Positions 18,980 through 27,022 of a DNA stretch of 64,000 bases are shown piece after piece. Numbering within the stretch: the stretch's first letter is position 1; every line of letters begins with the position of its first letter. Source of the DNA: Mycolicibacter kumamotonensis. Lineage in GTDB: Bacteria; Actinomycetota; Actinomycetes; Mycobacteriales; Mycobacteriaceae. The stretch is taken from contig NZ_MVHU01000014.1 in assembly GCF_002086285.1 (NCBI RefSeq), forward strand, positions 1 through 64,000, in the 5' to 3' direction. The notes under the pieces are model-generated. The model did not search any database. It was not told the origin of the DNA and was given only the letters and a program-made list of their open reading frames with translations. The position numbers were made by a program, and so were the translations under genes.

Positions 18980-19843
18980 GATCTCGACCGGTCCTTCGAA
19001 TCGATCCTGCGCGGCGCTCAGCAGTACAACCTGCGGGCGCGGCAGCGCCTCGATGCGCTGGAAGCCGAGATCCGGCAAGCCGCCGCCTCTTGGCCGGGCT
19101 TGAATACCTCGGTAGGCGCACGACAGTTCCAGGCGTACCTGGTCTGTAAAATCCGCGAGATTCACAACATCGTGGACGACGCCGCAGCCGACAGTGCGCA
19201 GCGTGCGGGGCAGGTGCAGGCACTCACCGGGCGCTATCCGGTAGCGGGTGGCCAGGGGTCGGTTTCGGAAAAGGACTCGACCGGCCGCGATCACGAAGGT
19301 GAGCGGGCCGAAATGGTCGGCTTCGGATCCCCCGTGCCTCGGACTCCGCCAATAAAGCCGGACACCCCGGACCCGTCGCAGCCTCCGAAAAATCCAATGG
19401 CCGAGCATCTGCTTCCGGAGTTGCCGCCCGACCTCGGCGGCACATCGATTGGTGAGGGTGCTCAGGTGCCGCCAGTAAAGTTCGGCCCGTTTTGGGTACC
19501 GCGAGAAGTTGCAGACGCCGGCACTCAATGGATTAATACCCATGTTCCAAACAGGACGCCGGCGGAGTGGATGCAGGGGTTGTCCGACACTTTGGGGGCT
19601 GGATACGCCAGAGGTCAACAAGAGCAAATGATTCGCATCTTACAAACGGCGCAGGCGGGCCAATGTACCGTGGATGATGCAGCTAGAAGCCTTTTCGCGC
19701 TTGGGCTCGATGGGTTGGGTATCGCTGGGGCGGTACCTCTCGCAGAAGCTCCGCCGATAGCGATCGCCGCCGCTGCTGGGGCGCTGGCAGACGGCGTGCT
19801 GAACGTCGGCGACCTCCTTCGATGTTTGGGCGGAGCAGTCTAA
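18899..19843 (+). CDS. DUF4226-like protein with hydrophobic C-terminal domain, candidate polymorphic toxin
   Basis: 314 residues. Residues 1-110 are helical and match the gene at 25322 (RQRLDALEAEIRQAA, GARQFQ, KIREIHNIVDDAAADS); I recall this as the mycobacterial DUF4226 family. Residues 110-195 are a Pro/Gly/polar linker. The C-terminal ~120 residues are unrelated to the 25322 protein. They include an amphipathic part (PAEWMQGLSDTLGAGYARG), a cysteine (GQCTVDDAARS) and a long hydrophobic stretch, AGAVPLAEAPPIAIAAAAG and neighbours (about 265-300), able to form a membrane hairpin. A three-helix membrane protein follows 54 bases later. No catalytic motif is recognised; a membrane-acting toxin is my inference only. 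Confidence 0.7.
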   Translation: MPDVMGAFADAVRAREAELVQRLATSVDLDRSFESILRGAQQYNLRARQRLDALEAEIRQAAASWPGLNTSVGARQFQAYLVCKIREIHNIVDDAAADSAQRAGQVQALTGRYPVAGGQGSVSEKDSTGRDHEGERAEMVGFGSPVPRTPPIKPDTPDPSQPPKNPMAEHLLPELPPDLGGTSIGEGAQVPPVKFGPFWVPREVADAGTQWINTHVPNRTPAEWMQGLSDTLGAGYARGQQEQMIRILQTAQAGQCTVDDAARSLFALGLDGLGIAGAVPLAEAPPIAIAAAAGALADGVLNVGDLLRCLGGAV

Positions 19844-19897
19844 TGCCGACAATTGTTAGCGGTTTGCTGCCCGATATCTACGGATGCTAGGTGACGA

Positions 19898-20164
19898 ATG
19901 TTTCGCGAGCTGTTCCAAGTAGCACTGCCGTTATTAGTAGTGGCAGGTATATTGCCCAGCCTCGATGAGAATCCTGGGCGCGTGAAAGCGTTTGGAATCG
20001 CACTCGTTATTTTCGGGCTACTAGCCTTGCCGTTTTTCATCATCGACTTATCGGTAGCGAATCGGAGTGCGCTTTTAGCCGCGCTGCGTATGTTGTCCTG
20101 CTTACTCGGAGGCGTCTACCTGCTGGTCCGAGCGCACCTGTCCCGCCGGGAGCCGGACCGATGA
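19898..20164 (+). CDS. Small three-helix membrane protein, candidate immunity protein
   Basis: 88 residues with three hydrophobic segments (LFQVALPLLVVAGILP, FGIALVIFGLLALPFFIIDL, LRMLSCLLGGVYLLVRA). It is translated from the ATG at 19898, and its stop overlaps the next start (ATGA at 20161-20164). The stretch is lower in GC than the neighbouring core genes. I do not recognise the family. Its place directly after a DUF4226-like protein with a hydrophobic C-terminus recalls small membrane immunity proteins of pore-forming toxins; that is inference without sequence similarity. Confidence 0.6.
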   Translation: MFRELFQVALPLLVVAGILPSLDENPGRVKAFGIALVIFGLLALPFFIIDLSVANRSALLAALRMLSCLLGGVYLLVRAHLSRREPDR

Positions 20165-21102
20165 CGGGGGTCGCGACGTTGCCCTCGAATCGCTGTCCGG
20201 CTCGACGACTATTTCGGATGGTGGCAGGGGTTCTCGCTGCAGCCTTCGCCTGCGGAGTGGCGGGTTGCGGAGGAAGTGGCCCGGAAGGGGCGTCAGCTAA
20301 GACGGAATCGCCCGGAATGGCAACGCAGTCAGTCGATGTGCTGCCGCCAGGTATCAACAAGGTGGTGGTGTTCCCCAGACCGGTGTCGCGGTTGCATCCC
20401 GGGATGCAGGTACTCGTTGGCGAAGGAACCAGGACGACGGTGTGTACCGCCGGCTTCTACCTGAGCCTTCCGGACGCGAGCGACCCGGGCACCAGACTCG
20501 ACGGATTCGTGACCGCGGCACGATGCGCCCGCGGTGACGGGAAGGCCCCGGACGCGGTCATGAAAGTCGAGGACGCCGGGATGGCTCCTACTCGCACGAA
20601 GGTCGGCGAGATCACGTACCTGACTCCCGGCGAGGCGAGCCCGCGGGCGGCCGGTGAGCCGTGGACGATACCGATATTTCCTTTCGCGGTGTTCAGTTCC
20701 GGGCGAGATGACTGGGGTCTGCCCGTCGACGCCACAATCAACGAGGAGCCACCGACAGCTCAGGTTGTTCAGACGGCTGACGCAGTAGAGAACAGCCGGG
20801 CTCTTGTCGCCTGGGCCGGTTTGGACGGGCGGGTTGCCGCGGGGCATGTACTCGATCCCGCCGCGACACCGGAGTTGCGAGGCTTGCCCACCGGCAGTGA
20901 GCGGGTGGTCGTCGCCGCGGACGATATCGCGACGCCGATCGGTGAGCAGTTAGTCGGCGCTGCCGTGACGGCACAGGTAGATGGATCCACCCAGAACCTC
21001 GGAATCATCACCGGCATAGACGAGACGCGGCACTGGCTCATCGTCGACTTGATCGGTCCGTTCCTCGCGCGGCAGAACGCGGCGCTTGTCCTAGACCGAT
21101 AA
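20161..21102 (+). CDS. Exported lipoprotein with degenerate trypsin-like motif
   Basis: 313 residues. An Arg-containing N-terminus, a hydrophobic stretch and a lipobox (VAGC, Cys36) predict a lipoprotein. Residues about 100-135 read CTAGFYLS then DGFVTAARCARG, the spacing of the Cys-Ala-Gly-Phe...Thr-Ala-Gly-His-Cys region of trypsin-like mycobacterial proteases. However, Arg replaces the catalytic His, and no Gly-Asp-Ser-Gly follows. It is therefore probably a non-catalytic protease-fold binding protein. It is translationally coupled to the membrane protein before it. Gene end faces the minus-strand unit ending at 21185. Confidence 0.6.
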   Translation: MTGVATLPSNRCPARRLFRMVAGVLAAAFACGVAGCGGSGPEGASAKTESPGMATQSVDVLPPGINKVVVFPRPVSRLHPGMQVLVGEGTRTTVCTAGFYLSLPDASDPGTRLDGFVTAARCARGDGKAPDAVMKVEDAGMAPTRTKVGEITYLTPGEASPRAAGEPWTIPIFPFAVFSSGRDDWGLPVDATINEEPPTAQVVQTADAVENSRALVAWAGLDGRVAAGHVLDPAATPELRGLPTGSERVVVAADDIATPIGEQLVGAAVTAQVDGSTQNLGIITGIDETRHWLIVDLIGPFLARQNAALVLDR

Positions 21103-21184
21103 AGCGAGTTTGTCCTCTGGGCGTGGCGATTCAGCGTGCTTCCGCACCACGGCCGGTCGAATCAGCGGTACCGCCACGGGGCTG

Positions 21185-22150
21185 CTACTTCGACGAATCG
21201 TCCTTGTCGACGATGCGTTTCAGCGGTGTCAGGCCGGTCGGGCCGGCGTCCTTCGCCACCGACTTGGTCACCGGTACGTTCGGCGGGGCCGTGGTGCGGC
21301 CCTTGACGGGTTGGCCGTTGGGAACGCCGGGGGCGGCGATCCGCTTCTCGCCGGCCTTGTCGTCCTTGCCGCCCTTGCCGCCGGCACCGGCCGCGCCCGG
21401 CATCATCGGCATCATGCCGCCGCCGCCCGCACCGCCGGTTGCGGGCGTACCGCCGCTGGGGCCGGCCGCGCCGGTGCTCGCCAGCGAGCTGGTGGGCGTC
21501 GTCGGTGTCGAGCTTCCGGGAACCGGGGGCGGGCCGAGGTTGCTGGCGGGGGTGGTGCCCATCCCCAGCCCGCCGCCGCCACCTCCGCCGGTGCCGAGGC
21601 CACTGCCGCCCAAGCCGGGGTCGGGACTGATGTCGGAGGCAAGCGTGGCGCCGGCGCCGCCGAGACCCCCTTTGGCCAGGGATTGCGCCGCCCCCATCAA
21701 CGGCGACAGCGCACCTTGGCCGGCCTGCATCAGCCCCTGCGGCAGCCTGCTCGCCGCACCGAGCGCGCCGCTGAGTGCGCCGGTGATGCCCTGCATCGCC
21801 CCGGTCATGCCCTGCATCGCTCCGCCCATGGCTTCCTGGGAACCTTGCTGTGCCATCGTGGCGTCGCCCTGGCCGGCGACATCCTGGAACTTCGATACCG
21901 CGTCGGCCTCGTTGGCGGTGAATTTGCGGGCCGCGTCGGCAGCATGACCCGTGCGATCGGCATGGTCTTCGGCCAGGTGGGTGTTTGTCTCGGCCAAGTT
22001 CAGGTTGGTTGCGGCACCAAAGGCCGCCATCGTGGCGTCGACCGGCGACGTTCCGCCCGGATGGACAGGTCCCGGCGGGATCGGCAGCGGCGGGAGGCCG
22101 GCCGCTATCGCCAGGTAGTCCAGTGGGTTGACTTCGATCGGATCTGTCAT
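21185..22150 (-). CDS. Gly/Met/Ala-rich ESX-associated protein
   Basis: 321 residues from the ATG at 22150, which overlaps the stop of the upstream gene (ATGA) and so is preferred to the in-frame ATG 42 bases upstream. After a short Pro-rich start (DPIEVNPLDYLAIAAGLPPLP) comes a helical region (residues 40-95, NLNLAETNTHLAEDHADR). Next come Met/Gln/Gly repeats (QEAMGGAMQGMTGAMQGITG), a Gly-rich middle, and a basic tail (TPLKRIVDKDDSSK). No enzymatic motif is visible. By composition and context it is a likely partner or substrate in ESX-2 secretion, encoded with the large protein upstream. Function unknown. Confidence 0.65.
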   Translation of the reverse strand: MTDPIEVNPLDYLAIAAGLPPLPIPPGPVHPGGTSPVDATMAAFGAATNLNLAETNTHLAEDHADRTGHAADAARKFTANEADAVSKFQDVAGQGDATMAQQGSQEAMGGAMQGMTGAMQGITGALSGALGAASRLPQGLMQAGQGALSPLMGAAQSLAKGGLGGAGATLASDISPDPGLGGSGLGTGGGGGGGLGMGTTPASNLGPPPVPGSSTPTTPTSSLASTGAAGPSGGTPATGGAGGGGMMPMMPGAAGAGGKGGKDDKAGEKRIAAPGVPNGQPVKGRTTAPPNVPVTKSVAKDAGPTGLTPLKRIVDKDDSSK

Positions 22151-24639
22151 GGCGTAAACCCTCCATGCGGTACCGCCACCGCCTGGTGCCACGCCAGGTG
22201 GTAGCGGGCCAGTTCCTCGCTTCCCGCGATCAGGGCGTCGATGCTGGCCAAGAGCATCCAGTCGGCGACATCCCTGGGAGCGTGCTCGGGATAGGCCGAC
22301 AGTACCCGCGCAGCGGTGTCGGCGACCACCCGCCGGAAGAGCTCGACCTCGTTGTCGGCGACGCCGGATCTGCGGGCCATCGCTTGTGCGACGGTCTGCA
22401 CGATGCGCGGCAGCCGCGTGCTGGCCCCGGTGACGTCGATCAAGGTTGGACCCAGTTCGTCGAGATGCTGGCCGTAGCGGGCGCGTTCCCCAGACCCGGG
22501 AACCGGATCGTGCGGGCCAGCCTCGGTGATGTAGGTGTTCGGCTCGTGGGTTGCTGCGGCAATCACCGCACCGAGCAGATCGACTGCGCTCGTGCCACGG
22601 CGGCGGTGCGCTGGATCAAGCAGAGTGACTCCGGGCGGGAGCTTGACCGTAGGTGGAATCCAGCCGCCAGCCAGGTCGGTGGCCACCACGATCGTGGTCT
22701 CGTCATCACGTAATCCGGCTGCCCACGCCAGATTCGGAGCCTGACGGGCGACGGCGTCAACTTTGCGCTGCAGGTCCTGGTGCTCGGCCAAGCGCTTGGC
22801 GGCGGTGCCAGCTCCCGCCCCGGCGGTACCTCCGGCTGCCATACCCCCCGCCATTGCCGCGCCCGATTGCCCGCCGGCCGCTGGAGACGGCCTTCCCGGT
22901 GCGGGACGGTCGCCCGAGGATGCCACTGTGGTCCCACCCGAAGCGGGGGTAGTGCTACCTGGCGGCTGTGTTGTCGGTGCCGCAGGCGCACCGGCAGGCG
23001 CTGGGGGGACGCCCGTGGCTGCGCCTGCCGCGGGGCGCAGATCCGCCCCGTAGCCGGGTAGCGGGCCCGATGGTGCGGCCGGACCTGCGCTGACGGGTGC
23101 CGATGACATCGGGGTCGGACCGGCACTGATGGGTGCCGACGCTGGAGTGGGCGTCGGTGTTGTCGCGCCCGCGGTTTGAGCTCTGGAAGCGGCCTCCGGG
23201 CTGGAGCCGGCCAGATGGCTGAGGTTGCCGAGCACGCCGCCCGCCATCGGCGTCGACGACGGGGAGGGCGGAACCTGTGGAGCCGACGACGGGGAGAGTC
23301 CGGAGCCATCCAGCCCGCCGTGCAGTGGGGACGTCGGCCCGCCCGGTCCTGCGGGACCACCGGGCATTCCCGAGGCGAATGCCTGGGTTGGGCCGCCACC
23401 TGCAAGGCCAGCTGGCGTAGCTGGTGTGCCGCTGCCGCCGGCGAGGCCGGGGATGGAGGACGCGACGGGTGAAATTCCACCACTCATCGGCGCGCCGCCT
23501 AGCCCGGAAAGTGAGCCTCCTCCACCTCCGGTCGGCCCGGCAGCGCTTGGGGCCGCTGGGACGGTTGTGCCGGTGTTACGGCCCGCCTCTGGGGGGGCGT
23601 TGGGCGTTGTTGAGCCTATTGTGCCGGTGTTGCCGCCGGCCGCTGCGGCGGCGTTGGGGGTTGTTGGGACGATTGTGCCGGTGTTGTCGCCGGCTGCTGC
23701 GGGGGCGGCGACAGTACCGGCTTGTCCGGGTGTGCTGCTCTGTCTACTTGTCGAGCCGACCACTCCCGTCGGTCCGACACTACCGCCGGATCCGTTCGCT
23801 GTACCCGCCGGACCAACCACATCGCGTTGTCCCGCTGCTGGTCCTGCCGCGCTGTCGCCGCCCACGCTAGGCGGGACGGGGTCGGCGCTCAGCCGCCCGC
23901 CACCGCCCCCTGCGCCGGACTGGCCGTCTATTCCTGCGCTCCCCGAGCCTGCACCTGTCTGGCTGCCTGCCTTGTCGTTTCCAAACGGGAACGGAAGTCG
24001 GTCGTTGTCGGCTTGCCCATCCGTGATTTCGACACCAGCCGCGGTGGCGACCATCTCATCGGCGGTCAGCGGTGGCGGGCGCGGCGGTGCTTCGAAATTA
24101 GCCCCATTCTTCTCGAGCCACTCGCGCGCTCCAGCATCGATACCCATTTTGGTGAACATCTGTTGCGTTGCAGCGATGATCGCATTGTTGGCGGCCATCC
24201 CGGCGGTGGCGGCTTCGTCGTTAGCGTTATTGATCGCATTGATCACGGCAGTGAGTTTCGCCGTCTCCGGCTCGCTTTTCGCAAGGATGTCTCTGATCGC
24301 TTGGTTGCCCTGCGAGGCGATGCCCCTTAACCGACTGCGAAGCTCAGTCACCGCATCGGCCACAGCGCCACTGGCGCTACTCTTGGCGCGACAGTGCTCT
24401 TGGGCGTCGAGCAGGCGCTCCTTTCCGACCCGAAAACGCTCCAGCATGTCTTCGGCGGTACGGCCGTGGTTTCGAGATCCAAATTGTCTGCGGTGGTTTT
24501 GCACGTGCGCGGCCTCACGGCCCTTGACGTCAGCTTGGTCCGACCAATACGCCTTGCCTGCGGTTGGTTCGCTCGGTAGCGCGGGCCACCATGCGCCCAC
24601 CAACAGCAGAGACCACTCGCCTGGCGGTAGATCAGTCAC
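22147..24639 (-). CDS. Large ESX-associated protein: helical N-terminus, low-complexity middle, DUF5631/DUF5632-like C-terminus
   Basis: 830 residues. Residues 1-195 form a helical domain (LPPGEWSLLLVGAWWPALP, NHRRQFGSRNHGRTAEDML, a coiled region to about 180), reminiscent of N-terminal targeting domains of large ESX substrates. Residues ~195-610 are Gly/Pro/Thr/Ala-rich, with three 18-residue repeats. Residues ~620-830 match the C-terminus of the protein at 2-916 and, from memory, Rv3899c. It is the middle gene of a three-gene unit: 8-base overlap with the membrane protein upstream and ATGA overlap downstream. A type VII substrate or effector is plausible; no enzymatic activity can be claimed. 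Confidence 0.75.
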   Translation of the reverse strand: MTDLPPGEWSLLLVGAWWPALPSEPTAGKAYWSDQADVKGREAAHVQNHRRQFGSRNHGRTAEDMLERFRVGKERLLDAQEHCRAKSSASGAVADAVTELRSRLRGIASQGNQAIRDILAKSEPETAKLTAVINAINNANDEAATAGMAANNAIIAATQQMFTKMGIDAGAREWLEKNGANFEAPPRPPPLTADEMVATAAGVEITDGQADNDRLPFPFGNDKAGSQTGAGSGSAGIDGQSGAGGGGGRLSADPVPPSVGGDSAAGPAAGQRDVVGPAGTANGSGGSVGPTGVVGSTSRQSSTPGQAGTVAAPAAAGDNTGTIVPTTPNAAAAAGGNTGTIGSTTPNAPPEAGRNTGTTVPAAPSAAGPTGGGGGSLSGLGGAPMSGGISPVASSIPGLAGGSGTPATPAGLAGGGPTQAFASGMPGGPAGPGGPTSPLHGGLDGSGLSPSSAPQVPPSPSSTPMAGGVLGNLSHLAGSSPEAASRAQTAGATTPTPTPASAPISAGPTPMSSAPVSAGPAAPSGPLPGYGADLRPAAGAATGVPPAPAGAPAAPTTQPPGSTTPASGGTTVASSGDRPAPGRPSPAAGGQSGAAMAGGMAAGGTAGAGAGTAAKRLAEHQDLQRKVDAVARQAPNLAWAAGLRDDETTIVVATDLAGGWIPPTVKLPPGVTLLDPAHRRRGTSAVDLLGAVIAAATHEPNTYITEAGPHDPVPGSGERARYGQHLDELGPTLIDVTGASTRLPRIVQTVAQAMARRSGVADNEVELFRRVVADTAARVLSAYPEHAPRDVADWMLLASIDALIAGSEELARYHLAWHQAVAVPHGGFTP
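23524..23685 (-). repeat. Three tandem 54-base repeats within the large ESX-associated gene
   Basis: Three imperfect copies of 18 codons, each starting AsnThrGlyThr and carrying a ThrPro or AlaPro pair. The GCCGGTGTT core recurs at exactly 54-base spacing (23569, 23623, 23677). The reading frame is kept, so copy number can change without a frameshift. Confidence 0.85.
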
Positions 24640-25108
24640 CGCACATATCCTTCAGCACTTGCTCTTTGGCATTCACGGCATTCACTGCCCCATCGAACTT
24701 TGCGTCGCCGGACCTGCCACTAGAAGATTCGATGACCAAGTTTTCGTACGCCTGAATCACAGCCTGGGCCGCGTCACGATATTTGGAGTCCAATGCCGGA
24801 TTCGCCGAGGCTCCTTGGAGGACGACTGCGCCGTTGGTCAGAGCGATACGTCCCAGGGCCGCATCGGAACCATTGGTCTCGATGTGTACTGCGTCCATGG
24901 CGGGCTTGAATCTGTCGCAAAGCTCTGCCTTTGCTTCAGCCCGTTGAGCTGCGGTGTAATTCGGTGTTGCCGGCAGCCGAATGAGGGCCACTATCGCCAC
25001 AATCAACGCGGCAACAGCCAGCAATACTGCGAGCACCGCGAGCAGTACCGGTGAGCGACGGTGCGGCTGAGTGGCGGGAGGTGCTGCTGGCCAGGGCGGT
25101 GGTGTCAT
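24632..25108 (-). CDS. Single-pass membrane protein of the ESX-associated unit
   Basis: 158 residues from the ATG at 25108 (PPPWPAAPPATQ), chosen because the in-frame ATG 33 bases upstream adds an atypical extension. A Pro-rich cytosolic tail precedes one strong membrane helix (VLLAVLAVLLAVAALIVAIVALI). An extracytoplasmic helical domain with two Cys (ELCDRF and DMCGD) follows. It overlaps the 830-residue gene by 8 bases, so it begins a coupled three-gene unit. I recall similar small membrane proteins (Rv3901c-like) in this position in M. tuberculosis; function unknown. Confidence 0.7.
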   Translation of the reverse strand: MTPPPWPAAPPATQPHRRSPVLLAVLAVLLAVAALIVAIVALIRLPATPNYTAAQRAEAKAELCDRFKPAMDAVHIETNGSDAALGRIALTNGAVVLQGASANPALDSKYRDAAQAVIQAYENLVIESSSGRSGDAKFDGAVNAVNAKEQVLKDMCGD

Positions 25109-25321
25109 CGTCACATTGCGGATGGTAGACCTCAACACCACATTCTCGCTTACATCGTCGCCGCTGGCCGCTAAACGGGTGTGGCGTGCGGCGAGTGGAT
25201 AAGCGAGGGTTAGGCCGCGTTAGGCTCGCTGCTCAACTTGGAGCGGAAGCATGTCCGCGCCACCTCGCTAGCTCACTAGATCTGGATTGCTCGTAGGAGA
25301 AACGGCGGTTACCTTTGCGGA

Positions 25322-26356
25322 GTGGCGGAGGTGCTCGGGGCTTTTGCCGATGCAGCGCGGGACGGCGAAGCGCAACTTGTCCAGCGACTGGCGGTATCGA
25401 CGGCGGCGGACAGCGAGTTTGAGTCGGTGCTGCGCGGTGCCGTCCAGAACAAGCGCCACTCGCGGCAGCGCCTCGACGCTATAGAAGCTGAGATCAAGCA
25501 GGCCGCTGTCACTTGGCGGGGGCTCGAAACCCCGCTGGGCGCTCGTCAGTTTCAGCAGTTCTTGGTCCGCAAAACTCGTGAAATCCAGAAAATTGTCGCC
25601 GACGGCTTCGCCGACAGTCAGGCTCGGGCCGAAGCGTTGCAAAAGCTCAGTGGCTCTTACGCCATCGGCGGTGATCCGCCATTAGCGCCGCCAACAGCGC
25701 CGGCCGATGACTCCGACCGCCCTGGCGATGACAAAGCGGATCCTGACGACATTGCACGGGCGGTTGGTGACGATCGCGACCAGCCGTGGCAATACCCGTG
25801 GGACCCGCCACCGCCCGCTGACTCGGCGCCGGGAGGCGGCTATTGGGATATCGACGGTCAATCGCCGTATCAAAGTGGACCCGGTGGTGGGCCGCCCATG
25901 GGGCCGATTGCGGCGCCGACGCCATGGCATCGCGGTGTGACGCCGGTGACCGGAGCCAGTTCGGGTTTGGAAGAGGTGGTGACACCGCAGCCCAACGGCT
26001 GGGGCGTGCAGCCGGCGTGGAGCCTGCAGGAGGCTTACCGCTTTCGAGTGGTCGGCGAGGGATTTAACGGTGCGCCAGGCCATGTGCGGTGGGTGCAGCG
26101 TGACGGCACGTGGTATCAAGCGAAGTGGATCGATTACGACTTCGAGGCGGAGCACGTACGGGCTTTGGTGCCGCACAATGACGCCGAGGGCTATGGCTTG
26201 AAACCGTGGGGCATGAACAAGTGGAATCCGATCGGCATAAAAGATATATACAAGCTGCAGGTGAACAACCCGCGGCTGTCGCTGTCGTTGCCCACCCCGA
26301 TCGGCGGTGCCTTCCAGATGCCCGCGAGCACGCCGCGGGTGGTTTCGGGCCGCTGA
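25322..26356 (+). CDS. DUF4226-like protein with Trp-rich C-terminal domain, candidate polymorphic toxin
   Basis: 344 residues from a GTG at 25322; the sequence after it (AEVLGAFADAARDGEAQLVQRLA) matches the starts at 18307 and 18899. Residues 1-110 are the DUF4226-like helical domain (RQRLDAIEAEIKQAA, GARQFQQFLVRKTREIQKIV). Residues 110-215 are a Pro/Gly/Asp linker. Residues ~220-344 form a distinct domain rich in aromatic and charged residues (WGVQPAWSLQEAYRFRVVG, HVRWVQRDGTWYQAKWIDYD, GYGLKPWGMNKWNPIG). The next gene starts 1 base after its stop. The shared N-terminus with an exchanged C-terminus is the layout of polymorphic toxins; no active site is recognised. Confidence 0.7.
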   Translation: MAEVLGAFADAARDGEAQLVQRLAVSTAADSEFESVLRGAVQNKRHSRQRLDAIEAEIKQAAVTWRGLETPLGARQFQQFLVRKTREIQKIVADGFADSQARAEALQKLSGSYAIGGDPPLAPPTAPADDSDRPGDDKADPDDIARAVGDDRDQPWQYPWDPPPPADSAPGGGYWDIDGQSPYQSGPGGGPPMGPIAAPTPWHRGVTPVTGASSGLEEVVTPQPNGWGVQPAWSLQEAYRFRVVGEGFNGAPGHVRWVQRDGTWYQAKWIDYDFEAEHVRALVPHNDAEGYGLKPWGMNKWNPIGIKDIYKLQVNNPRLSLSLPTPIGGAFQMPASTPRVVSGR

Positions 26357-26357
26357 C

Positions 26358-26843
26358 ATGACAACGAGTCGGTACCGAGCTTGGACGCTGGCAACCACGG
26401 CACTTGTCGCGGTTGCCTGCGTGACCTGGGGCATGGCCTGGGCGGTGCGACACCACCGGTCGCCCTCCGCCGCATCCGCCGACGACTGCGCTGTGGTGGC
26501 CCAGCTGGCTCAGCTGTGGCGGGCAGATTCGGAAAACTCCATGGATGCGCTGGCTCAAGGCAACAACAACCCACTCACCGAAGCCGACGGTACCGCGGCG
26601 CTGAGCGAGAAGGCGCGCGCCGCAGCGCAATCAGTTTCCGATCCAGCGATCAAAGACGACTTGAATAGCTGGGCGGACGGCTTCGCCCTGCTGGCCCAGA
26701 TCATCCAAGGCGATGCCCAAGAGTCCTCGCCACAAGATTCATCCGGGGAAGCCGAGCGCATTCAAAAAGCCGGTGACCAGATCTATCTGACCGCCGATAA
26801 GCTGCGGGCGGCCTGTCCCGAGGCGTTTCCGCCCCGGCACTAA
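26358..26843 (+). CDS. Membrane-anchored or exported partner of the DUF4226-like protein
   Basis: 161 residues. The ATG at 26358 lies 1 base after the preceding stop. An N-terminal hydrophobic segment (WTLATTALVAVACVTWGMAWAV) acts as signal anchor or signal peptide. A helical domain with two Cys (DDCAVVAQLAQLW and RAACPEAF) follows. The tight coupling to the gene before it suggests a dedicated partner, for example an immunity protein in the cell envelope. No family was recognised. Confidence 0.65.
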   Translation: MTTSRYRAWTLATTALVAVACVTWGMAWAVRHHRSPSAASADDCAVVAQLAQLWRADSENSMDALAQGNNNPLTEADGTAALSEKARAAAQSVSDPAIKDDLNSWADGFALLAQIIQGDAQESSPQDSSGEAERIQKAGDQIYLTADKLRAACPEAFPPRH

Positions 26844-27022
26844 GTCCGTACCGCGCCAACGGCTTTCAGAATCTCCGTTGTAGACGATAAGGGGTTGCAT
26901 GCGGATCCCGCCCCAGAGGGCACGGCGCAAGCTGTCTGATTGTGCTCACCGGGTGGGGTCGCCCCAATGAACAACAAGATCGCCGCAGGCCGCCACAGGA
27001 GCCGGTGTGAGCCTCGGGTGTG

